Counted from the first letter of the stretch, positions 49,514 to 59,544 are shown. The stretch is DNA of 64,000 nucleotides from Pseudovibrio brasiliensis (GCF_018282095.1 NZ_CP074126.1:3080341-3144340), one strand, 5' to 3'. Translations and numbers: made by a program. The notes: a model not told the origin generated them from the letters alone.

Positions 49514-49885
49514 GTGACCGAGCTTATTGCGTCTATTGCCGGGCCATATCTTTTCGTGACAGGCCTTGGTTTCTTTATTTCCAGCGGTTTTTACCAGCGG
49601 ATGATTGCTGCCCAATCAGATGCAAATCCGATTCTGCTCAATTTATCTGGTGCTGTGCATTTTGTGGTTGGAATGGTTGTGCTTGCCAATCATTTCACAG
49701 TGTCCAGCGTGGCTGGTGCTCTTGTAACTCTGGTTGGAGCAGCTGCTGCGCTGAAGGGGGCAAGCCTTATTGTCATTCCCGATTACATGACTAAATCGCA
49801 GCAAATGGGGAAGACAGGCGTTCTCGCCACTGGTGCTGCCTTTACCGCAACAGGCGCTTATCTCAGCTATGTCGGGTATTTTTAG
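49514..49885 (+). CDS. Small membrane protein of unknown function
   Basis: This 123-residue protein starts with GTG after GGGGGAAA. It has four hydrophobic segments: GPYLFVTGLGFFISSGFY, LSGAVHFVVGMVVLANHF, VAGALVTLVGAAAALKGASL and GVLATGAAFTATGAYLSYV. The pattern recalls small four-helix proteins with repeated helix pairs. No family name can be given with confidence. It is convergent with panC, whose stop lies 70 bases downstream. Confidence 0.8.
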   Translation: MTELIASIAGPYLFVTGLGFFISSGFYQRMIAAQSDANPILLNLSGAVHFVVGMVVLANHFTVSSVAGALVTLVGAAAALKGASLIVIPDYMTKSQQMGKTGVLATGAAFTATGAYLSYVGYF

Positions 49886-49954
49886 CAGAGCTCTGGGAGT
49901 TTTGAAGGTTGGTGGGCCTCCGGGCAAATGCGTTCACTTGCCCGGATGGCAATT

Positions 49955-50797
49955 TTAAACTTCGATATTATCGATCAGGCGGGTTTCGCCGACTTTGGCG
50001 GCGACCAGGATGCGGGAGCCTTTGGCGTCGACCGGGGTGCCCAGATGTTTTGCGTGGCGCAGCTCGAAGTAGTCTGTGGCAAAGCCTGAGAGCTTCAGAA
50101 CCGCCAGAGCCTTCTTGCGCACTTCAATCCAGTTTTCACCGTTGTGAAGCGCGTTGCGTGCAGTGGTCAGCGTCTGGGAGATGGTGATCGCGGTTTCGCG
50201 TTCCTTGTCATCCAGATACTCGTTGCGCGAGGACATGGCGAGGCCGTCGTCTTCACGTACGGTAGGTGCCCCAACGATCTGAGTCGGCAGGTGCAGATCT
50301 CTTGCCAGCTGCTTGATGACGCGCAGCTGCTGGTAATCCTTTTCACCGAAGACAGCCACATCCGGTAGCACAGCCAGCAGAAGCTTGGCGACCACGGTTG
50401 CTACGCCGTTGAAGAAGTGCGGGCGGTGATCTGTTTCCAGCCCCAGAGCCGGACCTTCAATCTGAATGGATGTGGCAAAGCCGTTTGGATACATTTCCTT
50501 TGCGTTTGGAGCAAAAACGCCAAACACATCATGTTCCGCCAATTTCTGAAGATCAGAGGCTTCCGTTCTCGGATAGCTTTCGAAATCTTCTCCCGGCGCG
50601 AACTGTTTAGGATTCACAAAGATTGAAACAATCACGATGTCTGCCAGTTCCCGGGCCTTTTCGACCAGTGACAGGTGACCTGCGTGCAGAGCCCCCATGG
50701 TTGGAACCAGAGCGATTGTTTTGCCTTCTCGTCTCAGAGGTAATAGTGCAGCCCGCAGGTCGTCTACACCGCGGTATACGTCTGGGAGATTTCTCAT
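49955..50797 (-). CDS. panC: Pantothenate synthetase PanC
   Basis: PanC joins pantoate and beta-alanine using ATP, the last step of pantothenate (vitamin B5) synthesis. The 280-residue protein has the nucleotidyltransferase motif VPTMGALHAGHLSLV (with HxGH), SIFVNPKQFAPGEDF, RPHFFNGVATVV, FGEKDYQQL and REDDGLAMSSRNEYL (KMSKS-like). Length is typical. The start at 50797 follows GGAG; an in-frame ATG at 50809 lacks a good ribosome site. It is not in an operon with panB. Confidence 0.97.
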   Translation of the reverse strand: MRNLPDVYRGVDDLRAALLPLRREGKTIALVPTMGALHAGHLSLVEKARELADIVIVSIFVNPKQFAPGEDFESYPRTEASDLQKLAEHDVFGVFAPNAKEMYPNGFATSIQIEGPALGLETDHRPHFFNGVATVVAKLLLAVLPDVAVFGEKDYQQLRVIKQLARDLHLPTQIVGAPTVREDDGLAMSSRNEYLDDKERETAITISQTLTTARNALHNGENWIEVRKKALAVLKLSGFATDYFELRHAKHLGTPVDAKGSRILVAAKVGETRLIDNIEV

Positions 50798-51069
50798 AGG
50801 CGTCTCCATGTGGGAACACATCCCGTTATTTCTTGGCTTTGCAGCTGTTCTTATCTGTTGTTGGTAATGGGTTTGCCCAGAAACTGTTGAACCCAATTGC
50901 AAGCAGAAACTGATATAACCAGTTTTAGCAGATTTTGTGATTATTCTCACTGCACCAATAGTGGGTATTGGTCTTTAGCGAGCGAATTAAATAATCTGTC
51001 CCAAGATTTGTTAAGTTGTTGGAATAATATGCCTTCATAACCTTATGTGAAGCGAACACAGGTGTGCCT

Positions 51070-51792
51070 ATGTCAGACAAGCTTTCCAAAAAGACCGGTT
51101 TTCTGAATAAGCATGCGGAAGACAAAAGCGAACTTTCCAGTTTTCTTGCGGCTGCCAAAGGTGCCGTGGCGGCGCCTGAAGGGAGCGAAAGAGGGCGTTT
51201 GATCTTTGCTTTGGATGCCACAATGAGTCGTCAGCCGACCTGGGATCAGGCCTGTCATCTGCAGGAGGAGATGTTCATTGAAGCGGGGCGTGTTGGGTCG
51301 CTGGATGTGCAGCTGGTGTTTTTCCGAGGCTATGGAGAGTGCAAGTCTTCGCGCTGGGTGAGTAACTCCAAAGAGCTTGGCCGGATGATGCGCAAGATCC
51401 GGGTGCAAGCCGGGCGGACGCAGATTCGCAAAGTGTTGGATCATGCCTTGAGTGAAACGCGCAAGAAGCGGGTTCAGGCAGTGGTTTATATCGGCGACTG
51501 TATGGAAGAAAATCCGGATCTGATTTGCGATAAGGCCGGAGAGCTTGGGATGCTTGGGGTGCCGGTGTTCGTCTTTCAGGAAGGACAGGACATTGTGGCG
51601 GAACGGGCCTATCGGGAGATCGCCCGGCTGAGCAATGGGGTCTATCTGAATTTCGATGAAGGATCGGCTGCGAGCCTGCGCGGATTGCTGGCTGCGATTG
51701 CTACGTTTTCCGCAGGGGGCAGGGAGGCCCTTGAGCGGCTTGAGCAATCGGGGCATAAAGGTGCTCAATTCTTGATAGAACACCTCAGGTAG
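51070..51792 (+). CDS. VWA-domain-like protein paired with a J-domain protein
   Basis: This 240-residue protein has the core of a von Willebrand A domain: GRLIFALDATMSRQPTWDQ holds an abbreviated metal-site motif (DATMS), and VYIGDCMEENPD, LGVPVFVFQEGQD and IARLSNGVYLNFDEGSA mark further strands. The middle (AGRTQIRKVLDHALSETRKK) fits too. VWA proteins bind partner proteins through a metal. It ends three bases before the start of the membrane J-domain gene, suggesting a joint role in protein folding or complex assembly. ATG 51070 is used, although a GTG six bases earlier is possible. Confidence 0.85.
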   Translation: MSDKLSKKTGFLNKHAEDKSELSSFLAAAKGAVAAPEGSERGRLIFALDATMSRQPTWDQACHLQEEMFIEAGRVGSLDVQLVFFRGYGECKSSRWVSNSKELGRMMRKIRVQAGRTQIRKVLDHALSETRKKRVQAVVYIGDCMEENPDLICDKAGELGMLGVPVFVFQEGQDIVAERAYREIARLSNGVYLNFDEGSAASLRGLLAAIATFSAGGREALERLEQSGHKGAQFLIEHLR

Positions 51793-51795
51793 TAC

Positions 51796-52527
51796 ATGGG
51801 CTATTTGGTCTTAGGAGGATTGCTGCTTGCCATCCTCTATTTCTTCGCAAAGTGGCTGACACAGTCCAACCCCGCTAAGCTAGCAGACACTTTGAAAAAA
51901 CTGATTGGCGGTCTTTTGCTGCTGGTCTGTGCGTTTCTCGCGGTGACCGGCAAATACGTGGTGGCCGCGCCACTTGCCGTTTTTGCGCTTTCCCTTCTGG
52001 GATGGGGATCCGCGCAGAACCTCCGGTTTCCCGGGGGCTTTTCCCTTGGTGGGCTGGGAGGTGCCTCAAAGAGCGCCGGTCAGACTTCCACCATCTCTTC
52101 CACGTTTCTCCATATGGAGCTGGATCATGACAGTAAGAAGCTGGAGGGCAAAGTGCTCGCCGGTTCATTTGCTGGCCATGCCCTGAGTTCTCTGCAGGTT
52201 GCGGATCTCAGGCAGCTTTGGCGTGAAGTGCAGCCGGATGGGGACAGTGTTGCCCTACTCGAAGCTTACCTCGACAGCAGGCTCTCCAACTGGCGTGTAG
52301 ACTTCCAGGCGGATTCCACAGCGGGGCAGAGAGACGCGTCGGGCTCGAGCGCTCTGACTGAGAAGGAGGCCTACGAGGTTCTTGGACTTGCGCCGGGAGC
52401 CTCCGTGGACGACATCCGCGCCGCTCACCGCCGCTTGATTAAACGATTGCACCCCGATAGTGGAGGTTCTGCTTTCCTGGCTTCCAAACTCAACGAGGCG
52501 AAGGATAGGCTTCTCAACAGACATTAG
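51796..52527 (+). CDS. Membrane-anchored J-domain (DnaJ-like) protein
   Basis: This 243-residue protein has two N-terminal hydrophobic segments (YLVLGGLLLAILYFFAKWL; LIGGLLLLVCAFLAVTG with a following VVAAPLAVFALSLLGWG), a glycine-rich linker, a middle region (THMELDHD-like FLHMELDHDSKKLEGKVLAG) and a C-terminal J domain. The J domain reads KEAYEVLGLAPGASVDDIRA, then RRLIKRLHPDSGGS with the HPD motif needed to stimulate a Hsp70 partner. It likely recruits DnaK to the inner membrane. It forms a two-gene unit with the VWA protein. Confidence 0.92.
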   Translation: MGYLVLGGLLLAILYFFAKWLTQSNPAKLADTLKKLIGGLLLLVCAFLAVTGKYVVAAPLAVFALSLLGWGSAQNLRFPGGFSLGGLGGASKSAGQTSTISSTFLHMELDHDSKKLEGKVLAGSFAGHALSSLQVADLRQLWREVQPDGDSVALLEAYLDSRLSNWRVDFQADSTAGQRDASGSSALTEKEAYEVLGLAPGASVDDIRAAHRRLIKRLHPDSGGSAFLASKLNEAKDRLLNRH

Positions 52528-52548
52528 ACTCACCGTGACTGATACTAG

Positions 52549-54006
52549 TTACTGATAGACGGCATAGCAGGAGTACTTGGCCTTCTTGAGTTTGGCGCAA
52601 GCGTCCCAGGCTGCTGTTTTGGTTTCAAACCCGATGAACCGCGCGCGGTACAGGGTTTGCTTCTTGGATTTGACCGGTTCAGTGTAAATGCGCTTGTTAC
52701 TCAGGGTAGAGCCTGCAGCAGCGCGCGCACTTTCCAGGATGCGGATTGCCTTATCCTGGCTGTCGGTCGCAGAAATCTGAATGTGCCAGCCAGATGTGTC
52801 GATGTCCTCTGGCTTCAGGCTTGCAATCTTGCTCGCGATTGGTGCGGAAGAAGGCGCAGGCGCTGTGGCTGGTTGCTGTAGTTTCGCAGATGCGGAGACT
52901 GCAGGGGCGGCCAGAGAGTTGGCAACCAATTCCTTACGCGGTGCGGGAGCCGGGCTTGAAGCCTGGTTTTCCAGCATTCTTGCGATTGGGTCGGTTGGCT
53001 TTGAATTTGGTGTTGTACCCGTTGCGTTGGCATACGCCAGCAAAGTCGGCTGCTGTGCAGGGCGACCGGTCGCTTTTGCAACAGGGATTGCCGGTGCCAC
53101 CTTCGGGAATTGATAGCGAGTTGTCGTGCCTGCGTAGAGCATAGGCGCGGTGCGTCGACCACGGGATGCTTTTGGCAGGTACTGGTTGATCAGCTTTACC
53201 ATCTGCGCATCACGGCTTTTGCCGGTGCGGCCACCCAAAACCACAGCAACGATCTGACGATTGTCGCGCTTTACGTTGGTGACGAGGTTGAAACCGGAGG
53301 CATTGGTGTAGCCGGTTTTGATGCCGTCCACGCCGCGCACACGACCCAGCAGCTTGTTGTGGTTGCCCATACGGCGGCCAGCGTAGGTGTAGGAGCGGGT
53401 GTTGAAGTACTTATAATACTTCGGGAAGCGATCCTGAATGGCGCGGCCCAGCAGAGCAAGGTCAGCTGCTGTGGTGACCTGCTTGGAATTTGGCAGGCCA
53501 TGCGGGTTTCTGAAGGTGGTGTTCCGCATACCAATGGCGCGCGCGGTCTGCGTCATGCGGCGGCCAAAGGCTTTTTCAGAACCAGAGATATGCTCTGCAA
53601 TCACAGTCGACGCATCGTTTGCGGACTTGGTGATGAGAGCGTAGATCGCATCCTTTACGCGCAACGTACCGCCAACTCTCAAGCCAAGCTTGGTTGGTGG
53701 GCGGCCTGCAGCGTAGCGGGACACCTTCATTTTGGTGTTGAGCGAAACGCGGCCTGCTTCCAACTCTTCAAAGAGCACGTAAAGTGTCATGATCTTTGTG
53801 GTGGATGCTGGATAGCGCCGTGCATTGGCGTTGTTGGCGTACAAAACCTTTCCGGTTTTCGCATCAACGACAATACCAGCATATTTGGAATTAGCCTCGG
53901 CAACGGATGGAGCTGTAGCGAGTGCTACTGAAACGGCAATGATGCCGACAGCTTGTCCAAATGCCTTTTTTAGGCGCCCAAATGGCCCAAATTTACGCAG
54001 ACCCAT
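52549..54006 (-). CDS. D-alanyl-D-alanine carboxypeptidase with C-terminal SPOR domain
   Basis: This 485-residue periplasmic enzyme trims the terminal D-alanine of peptidoglycan stem peptides. It has a signal sequence (residues 15-38), the catalytic SxxK motif in YPASTTKIM, the SxN motif in TKSANDAST, and the KTG motif in GVDGIKTGYTNASG. The peptidase part ends near residue 285. A proline/alanine-rich linker follows, then a SPOR domain (WHIQISATDSQDKAIRILE; YRARFIGFETKTAAWDACAK), which binds denuded glycan at the division septum. Class S11, DacA-like. The exact paralogue is not determined. Confidence 0.95.
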   Translation of the reverse strand: MGLRKFGPFGRLKKAFGQAVGIIAVSVALATAPSVAEANSKYAGIVVDAKTGKVLYANNANARRYPASTTKIMTLYVLFEELEAGRVSLNTKMKVSRYAAGRPPTKLGLRVGGTLRVKDAIYALITKSANDASTVIAEHISGSEKAFGRRMTQTARAIGMRNTTFRNPHGLPNSKQVTTAADLALLGRAIQDRFPKYYKYFNTRSYTYAGRRMGNHNKLLGRVRGVDGIKTGYTNASGFNLVTNVKRDNRQIVAVVLGGRTGKSRDAQMVKLINQYLPKASRGRRTAPMLYAGTTTRYQFPKVAPAIPVAKATGRPAQQPTLLAYANATGTTPNSKPTDPIARMLENQASSPAPAPRKELVANSLAAPAVSASAKLQQPATAPAPSSAPIASKIASLKPEDIDTSGWHIQISATDSQDKAIRILESARAAAGSTLSNKRIYTEPVKSKKQTLYRARFIGFETKTAAWDACAKLKKAKYSCYAVYQ

Positions 54007-54399
54007 GTTCTTTTCGCCCCGTGAGCAATAATGGCGGTTACGCGCTCTGTACTAAATAAATTCGCTGAGTGCTAGCGGAGGTGTGTTCAGAAAGCCTCAG
54101 CCGCCAAAAATGCAGCAGAGGTGGCTCCCCCCGTTCGCGTCATGCCCAGAATGATGCGATTACGGTTACAATTCTGTAAATGCGCAAAGGCAGATTGCAA
54201 AAATCTTGTTTTTATCCGTTTTTTGTTTCTGCCTACGCCCCTGTCTTTTCATGATATTGCAGTGCAAAATAAGAGTTGACAAATTTTGTGCAGCGCATAA
54301 TATCCGTTGCGTAAGTTTTGGAATGTGGCGTTTGCTCCCCAAGAGACAAAAACCTAATCATCGAATTACCGGCGCCGCCCAATTGATGAGGGAATTTTC
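54007..54399. other. Divergent gap between carboxypeptidase and phasin genes
   Basis: This 393-base region holds the promoter listed at 54276-54303 and the phasin leader. No gene is supported. Confidence 0.5.
54276..54303 (+). promoter_or_regulatory. Probable phasin promoter
   Basis: TTGACA (54276-54281) and TAATAT (54298-54303) with a 16-base spacer, about 97 bases upstream of the phasin ATG. CATAAT at 54296-54301 is an alternative -10 but at shorter spacing. Confidence 0.5.
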
Positions 54400-54732
54400 A
54401 TGGTCACAGGATTTGAGAATATTCAGAAGCTTGGAAAAGATAACATGGACGTAGCTATGCAGAGCTTCGGTGCCTTTTCCAAGGGAATGCAGGCGATCTC
54501 TGCTGAGGTTGCGGACTACTCCAAGAAGTCTATGGAAGATAGCAGTGCTGCGATTGAAAAAATGGTAAGCGCGAAATCTCTCGATAAGGCTATGGAAGCT
54601 CAGGCAGATTTTGCCAAGGTGAGCTACGAAACCATGGTTGGTCAGGCGACCAAAATCGGCGAAATGTACGCTGAAGTCGCTAAAGACGCTTATAAGCCAT
54701 ATGAGAACATGCTCTCTAAAGCTGCCAAGTAA
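54400..54732 (+). CDS. Phasin family protein
   Basis: This 110-residue, helix-rich protein matches the phasin family: GFENIQKLGKDNMDVAMQSF, KGMQAISAEVADYSKKSMED and AQADFAKVSYETMVGQATKI. Phasins coat polyhydroxyalkanoate granules in the cytoplasm and control granule size; related proteins also act as general helical scaffold or stress proteins. No polymer synthase gene is in the window. It is monocistronic, with a good promoter and terminator, so it is probably well expressed. Confidence 0.92.
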   Translation: MVTGFENIQKLGKDNMDVAMQSFGAFSKGMQAISAEVADYSKKSMEDSSAAIEKMVSAKSLDKAMEAQADFAKVSYETMVGQATKIGEMYAEVAKDAYKPYENMLSKAAK

Positions 54733-54755
54733 TCTACTGGCATAACCGAATATGA

Positions 54756-54787
54756 AGCCCGGAGCGGATCATCGCTCCGGGCTTTTT
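54756..54787 (+). terminator. Terminator after the phasin gene
   Basis: A perfect 11-bp stem (54756-54766 with 54773-54783), 6-base loop and TTTTT. Confidence 0.93.
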
Positions 54788-55407
54788 GGTTTTTTGGGGC
54801 GCCTTTAATTTATTGCTCCGGTTGTTTTCATTTTCAGAAAACCTATCTCTCTTCTTCAAGGCCCTCTCAAAACATTGTGATTCAGCTTTGCTCAGTGCTG
54901 CGGAATGAATGCCGATACCCTCAACGGGTCGGAGATGTTCATCTTACGTTGGGAGCAGGGTTTAACCCTTCGGATAGTCTGGTCATTTTCTCAGCTTAAT
55001 GGTTTGCTTTTTGCAGTTTGCTCAGGGAATAATCAGTACTAAAATCAATGAGAGACATGCGCTGCTTCCAAATACCTGCAATCCCTTGGATTAGCGGTAG
55101 AAATAGGAAAGAGCGCAGACAGGTTTGAGGCTGGCCTTTGCGTGGGTTGCCTCATACTCTAGAGACAACAGACAGCGATGATGCTGCGGTGAGTGTGTGA
55201 ATGAAAGACCAGCGACAGGCAATGAGTGTTCTCAGGGGAGATAAACTTATGCTTCCAGTATATAATGAAACAGAAAATGAAACACTGTTTGATTTTTCTG
55301 GAGTTGTTGGTGTGCCCTATGAAAATGCATATCCCTTGAATTCGCAGGGGGTACGTTTAAATACTATAAAGTCCTCTGCGTTATACATGGAGGGACAAAG
55401 AGAACGA
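54788..55407. other. Long leader region before clpS
   Basis: The region between the phasin terminator and clpS holds no gene that I can support. The clpS frame is open back to 55201, but those 69 codons show no ClpS likeness. It probably carries the clpS promoter and a long leader. Confidence 0.5.
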
Positions 55408-55737
55408 ATGAGCAGCGATTTCGACCTGGATAATGATGATGATGGCGGGACGATAACCGTTACCAAGCCGAAGCCAAAAACAAAAAGGCCGAGTTTGTAT
55501 CGAGTTTTGCTGCTGAATGATGATTATACGCCGATGGAGTTTGTGATCCACGTGGTGGAACGGTTTTTTCATTTGGACCGTGAGAGCGCAACGCAGATCA
55601 TGCTTCATGTCCATCATCATGGCGTAGGGGAGTGTGGAGTCTTCACCTATGAAGTGGCCGAGACAAAGGTCACGCAAGTAATGGATTTCGCCCGAAAACA
55701 CCAACATCCATTGCAATGTGTAATGGAGAAAAAGTAA
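55408..55737 (+). CDS. clpS: ClpS adaptor protein
   Basis: ClpS delivers N-degron substrates to ClpAP. The 109-residue protein has the acidic flexible start ([13 protein letters not shown]), then [20 protein letters not shown], which includes the substrate-binding [10 protein letters not shown] pocket, and [20 protein letters not shown] with the conserved histidine. ATG 55408 gives the usual length; another in-frame ATG at 55387 adds seven residues. It is followed 12 bases later by clpA, the normal operon order. Confidence 0.95.
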   Translation: MSSDFDLDNDDDGGTITVTKPKPKTKRPSLYRVLLLNDDYTPMEFVIHVVERFFHLDRESATQIMLHVHHHGVGECGVFTYEVAETKVTQVMDFARKHQHPLQCVMEKK

Positions 55738-55749
55738 TAGGGGGCGCCT

Positions 55750-58200
55750 GTGCCGTCATTTTCTCGCAGTCTGGAGAAAGCTCTCCATCAAGCTTTGGCG
55801 TTTGCTAACGAGCGCCATCAGGAATATGCGACCCTGGAGCATCTGCTGCTCTCATTGATTGATGATCAGGATGCTGCTGCGGTGATGCGTGCATGCAATG
55901 TGGACCTCGATCAACTGCGAAAAAGCATTGTCGAATATATTGATACTGAACTAGAGAACCTCGTCGTTGACGGGGATGATGATTCAAAACCAACCGCCGG
56001 TTTCCAGCGTGTTATTCAACGTGCTGTCATTCATGTTCAATCTTCCGGACGTGAAGAAGTGACTGGTGCCAACGTTCTTGTTGCTATTTTTGCTGAACGC
56101 GAAAGCCATGCTGCTTACTTCCTGCAAGAGCAGGAAATGACACGGTACGACGCTGTCAATTATATCTCCCACGGTATTGCCAAGCGGGCTGGCTTATCTG
56201 AACCACGTCGGGTGCGTGGTGTTGAAGAAGAATCCGATAGTGGCGCTGATCCAAATGTGAGCATGCCACAACCTCCATCCGGAGGCTCATCTGAACAAAC
56301 CAAACGGAAAACAGAAGCTCTCGAAGCTTATTGTCAAAACCTCAATGACAAGGCGTTTTCCGGTAAGATCGATCCGCTGATCGGTCGTGAAAAAGAAATT
56401 TCGCGGACCATTCAGATCCTGTGCCGCCGTGCCAAGAACAATCCGCTTTATGTGGGTGATCCGGGCGTTGGTAAAACAGCGATTGCTGAAGGTCTCGCTC
56501 GCCGTATTGTCGTGGGTGATGTGCCTGAAGTGCTGAAGAGCGCAACGATCTTCGCATTGGACATGGGCTCACTGCTTGCAGGTACCCGTTACCGCGGTGA
56601 TTTTGAGGAACGTCTGAAGCAGGTCGTGAAGGAGATCGAAGATTATCCAGGCGCGATCATGTTCATCGACGAGATCCACACCGTGATTGGTGCGGGTGCG
56701 ACCTCTGGTGGTGCTATGGATGCATCGAACCTGCTGAAGCCTGCGCTAGCTTCCGGCACGATCCGTTGTATCGGTTCCACCACATATAAAGAATACCGCC
56801 AGTTCTTCGAGAAGGACCGTGCGCTGGTGCGTCGCTTCCAGAAAGTGGATGTGAACGAGCCTACCATTCCGGATGCGATTGAAATCCTGAAAGGGCTGAA
56901 GCCATACTTTGAGGACTTCCATAACATCAAGTACACCAATGATGCGATCAAGGCGGCTGTTGAGTTGTCCTCCCGCTATCTTGCTGACCGGAAGCTTCCG
57001 GATAAAGCGATTGATGTGATTGATGAATCCGGTGCATCGCAGATGTTGCTGCCAGAAGGCAAGCGTCGCAAGACCATTGGCCTGAAGGAAATTGAAGCAA
57101 CCATCGCGACCATGGCTCGCATCCCGCCGAAGTCCGTTTCCAAGGATGATGCGGAAGTGCTGTCCAATCTGAAGGATAGCCTGAAGCGCGTTGTTTATGG
57201 TCAGGACCCTGCGATTGAGGCATTATCTGCGTCCATCAAACTGGCCCGTGCCGGTTTGCGTGAGCCTGATAAGCCAATCGGTTCTTACCTGTTCTCCGGT
57301 CCAACCGGTGTTGGTAAGACAGAAGTTGCCCGTCAGCTGGCGTCTACACTGGGTGTTGAACTGGTTCGCTTTGATATGTCCGAGTACATGGAGCGTCATA
57401 CGGTCTCTCGCCTGATTGGTGCGCCTCCGGGTTACGTGGGCTTTGATCAGGGTGGCTTGCTGACGGACGCTGTTGATCAGCATCCTCATTGCGTGCTGCT
57501 GCTGGATGAGATCGAGAAAGCCCATCCGGATCTGTTCAACATTTTGTTGCAGGTGATGGACCACGGTAAGCTGACTGACCACAATGGTAAGTCTGTCGAC
57601 TTCCGCAATGTGATCCTGATCATGACCACCAATGCTGGTGCGGCTGATCTGGCGAAAGCTCCTATGGGCTTCAACCGCATTGACCGTGATGGCGATGATA
57701 TGGATGCGATCAACAAGATGTTTACTCCGGAGTTCCGGAATCGTCTTGATGCGATCATTCCGTTCGCCAATCTGGATAATGAGGTTATCCATCGCGTGGT
57801 CGAGAAGTTCGTTATGCAGCTGGAAGCTCAGCTTGCAGAGCGTAACGTGACCTTTGAACTGACACCTGAAGCCGTGGCCTGGCTCTCTGAGAAGGGTTAC
57901 GACAGGTTGATGGGTGCCCGTCCGCTGGGCCGTGTCATTCAGGAGCACATCAAGAAGCCACTGGCTGATGAGGTTCTGTTCGGCAAGCTTCAGAAGGGCG
58001 GTACTGTTAAGGTCTCCGTTTCTGAGGATCTTGAAGGTCTGCTTCTGGAAAGCGTTGAGGACCGTCCAACACCTAAGGCGAAGGCTGCCAAGAAGAAGCC
58101 TGCTGCCAAGAGTAAAGGCAAGTCCGTTGTTCCGAAAACGGGCCGGGGTGCGGATGCCACCAAGCGTGGTGATGTGCCGGGTATTCCGATTGCGGATTAA
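55750..58200 (+). CDS. clpA: ATP-dependent Clp protease ATP-binding subunit ClpA
   Basis: ClpA is a hexameric AAA+ unfoldase that feeds proteins into ClpP. The 816-residue protein has the N domain ([20 protein letters not shown]), the first AAA+ module with Walker A GDPGVGKT, and the second with [24 protein letters not shown] and [12 protein letters not shown] are the Walker B regions. E. coli ClpA has 758 residues; the extra part here is a C-terminal lysine/alanine/proline-rich tail ([17 protein letters not shown] and onward). The start is GTG with GGGGGCG upstream. It forms an operon with clpS. Confidence 0.97.
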   Translation: MPSFSRSLEKALHQALAFANERHQEYATLEHLLLSLIDDQDAAAVMRACNVDLDQLRKSIVEYIDTELENLVVDGDDDSKPTAGFQRVIQRAVIHVQSSGREEVTGANVLVAIFAERESHAAYFLQEQEMTRYDAVNYISHGIAKRAGLSEPRRVRGVEEESDSGADPNVSMPQPPSGGSSEQTKRKTEALEAYCQNLNDKAFSGKIDPLIGREKEISRTIQILCRRAKNNPLYVGDPGVGKTAIAEGLARRIVVGDVPEVLKSATIFALDMGSLLAGTRYRGDFEERLKQVVKEIEDYPGAIMFIDEIHTVIGAGATSGGAMDASNLLKPALASGTIRCIGSTTYKEYRQFFEKDRALVRRFQKVDVNEPTIPDAIEILKGLKPYFEDFHNIKYTNDAIKAAVELSSRYLADRKLPDKAIDVIDESGASQMLLPEGKRRKTIGLKEIEATIATMARIPPKSVSKDDAEVLSNLKDSLKRVVYGQDPAIEALSASIKLARAGLREPDKPIGSYLFSGPTGVGKTEVARQLASTLGVELVRFDMSEYMERHTVSRLIGAPPGYVGFDQGGLLTDAVDQHPHCVLLLDEIEKAHPDLFNILLQVMDHGKLTDHNGKSVDFRNVILIMTTNAGAADLAKAPMGFNRIDRDGDDMDAINKMFTPEFRNRLDAIIPFANLDNEVIHRVVEKFVMQLEAQLAERNVTFELTPEAVAWLSEKGYDRLMGARPLGRVIQEHIKKPLADEVLFGKLQKGGTVKVSVSEDLEGLLLESVEDRPTPKAKAAKKKPAAKSKGKSVVPKTGRGADATKRGDVPGIPIAD

Positions 58201-58219
58201 GACAAAGATACTTGAGAAA

Positions 58220-58247
58220 AAGCCGGAGCACTTGCTCCGGCTTTTTT
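58220..58247 (+). terminator. Terminator after clpA
   Basis: AGCCGGAGCA pairs with TGCTCCGGCT in a tight hairpin, followed by a run of T. Confidence 0.92.
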
Positions 58248-58354
58248 GTATGGTGGGTCTACGTAGTCTTGTGTAGGCTCCTACCTGCTGCTGATAAGGC
58301 TGCGGTTCTGCTTCCCCCAAGCTCTCCTGTTTTTGAGAGTGCTCGAGTTCTTAA

Positions 58355-59119
58355 ATGACCAGTTCAGAGATGAATGTTGATGAAGGAGAAGATCCTTCTG
58401 AATTTGAGGGAGGTGCCTATTGGTTCCGCCAAGGGGCTAAAGGTGCGTTTTGCCTCCCGACACTTATTTTGATGATGGCCTTTGTTGGCTTCACATCGCT
58501 GGCCCGCGAAGTTGGGCTGACGCTTGTTGAAGTGTTGCTGATGAGCCTGCTGATGTGGGCTTTGCCGAGTATTGTTGTTTTGACCGGCGCCATGAGTGCC
58601 GGGGCGGGTTTGATCCCCGCTGCGATTGCTGTTGCGCTTTCTGCTGTGCGCCTGATGCCGATGACGGTAGCGCTGATGCCTGTACTGCGGGATGAGAAGC
58701 GGACGAAGACATGGCAGATGTTGCTTGTTTCTCACTTTGTGGCGGTGACCGCGTGGGTGTTTGCCATGCGCAATCTGCCAAGCTTGCCACGTGCGGCGCG
58801 TCTGCCATTCTTTGCGGGCTTCGGGTCGACGGTGCATTTTGTGGTGCTGTGCTCAACTGCGTTGTCTTACATGGTGCTTCCTGCGCTTGAGGGGCCAATT
58901 GCGGCTGGGCTGGTTTTACTGACTCCGATCTATTTTATGTTCTCCATGTATCAAGCCTCTCGCACGAGTGGTGACAAAGCTGCGCTGATCCTGGGGCTTA
59001 TTCTTGGGCCGGTCTTCTATCACTTCTTTCCCGGAGCAGATTTGCTGCTGACGGGCTTTGTGGGTGGCACAGTTGCCTTTGTGGGGTGGTTGTTCGCAAC
59101 GCGGAGGGCTGAGCTGTGA
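58355..59119 (+). CDS. AzlC family amino-acid exporter, large subunit
   Basis: This 254-residue membrane protein matches AzlC, the large partner of branched-chain amino-acid exporters such as YgaZ/YgaH and BrnFE. It contains FRQGAKGAFCLPTLILMMAF, the early family segment, LTLVEVLLMSLLMWALPSIV with the SGAQ-like region replaced by TGAMSAG, and AVRLMPMTVALMPVLRDEK, typical of AzlC (LR-x-MP). About seven membrane helices are likely. Its stop overlaps the GTG start of the AzlD-like partner. Confidence 0.92.
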   Translation: MTSSEMNVDEGEDPSEFEGGAYWFRQGAKGAFCLPTLILMMAFVGFTSLAREVGLTLVEVLLMSLLMWALPSIVVLTGAMSAGAGLIPAAIAVALSAVRLMPMTVALMPVLRDEKRTKTWQMLLVSHFVAVTAWVFAMRNLPSLPRAARLPFFAGFGSTVHFVVLCSTALSYMVLPALEGPIAAGLVLLTPIYFMFSMYQASRTSGDKAALILGLILGPVFYHFFPGADLLLTGFVGGTVAFVGWLFATRRAEL

Positions 59120-59463
59120 GTGAGATCTATGGCAGTTGGTGGTGGCCTTATGTGATGATCCTCGTCGCGGGCTTTCTGGCGACAGAGTGCTGGCGCTGGA
59201 TTGGGGTGTTTGCCTCCGGCAAGCTGCGAGAGGACAGTCTGCTGTTTGCGTGGGTGCGGGCGGTGGCGACGGCATTGATTGCGGGAATCATTGCGCGGTT
59301 GGTTTTGTTCCCCGATGGGGTGCTGGGTGATGTGCCGATCTGGCTTCGTCTTGCAGCTGTTGCTGGCGGGGTGGTTGGTTATAAACTTCTCAATGACCGG
59401 CTGATGGCAGGAATTGTCTCGGCTGAGTTTGTTCTGATCGGTGGCTGGGCGTTTTTGATTTAA
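59116..59463 (+). CDS. AzlD family amino-acid exporter, small subunit
   Basis: This 115-residue protein has four hydrophobic segments (PYVMILVAGFLATECWRWIG; VRAVATALIAGIIARLVLF; LRLAAVAGGVVGYKLL; IVSAEFVLIGGWAFLI), the size and topology of AzlD. The GTG start overlaps the azlC-like stop (GTGA), so both subunits are translationally coupled. The two should form one exporter for branched-chain amino acids or methionine. The substrate is inferred from the family. Confidence 0.88.
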   Translation: MSEIYGSWWWPYVMILVAGFLATECWRWIGVFASGKLREDSLLFAWVRAVATALIAGIIARLVLFPDGVLGDVPIWLRLAAVAGGVVGYKLLNDRLMAGIVSAEFVLIGGWAFLI

Positions 59464-59544
59464 CCGATCTTGCTAAGCTTGATCGTACGCATTGCTGGCC
59501 GCTGGTTCCCGCTTTACCGTTGAGTTGAGAGTTGGGGGCTTGCT

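Noticed and set aside
51073-51783. 236-codon frame antisense to the VWA gene
   Set aside because: The plus-strand gene has VWA motifs and is coupled to the J-domain gene; the reverse frame has none.
57223-58320. 365-codon open frame antisense to clpA
   Set aside because: ClpA on the plus strand is unmistakable; the reverse frame is a shadow.
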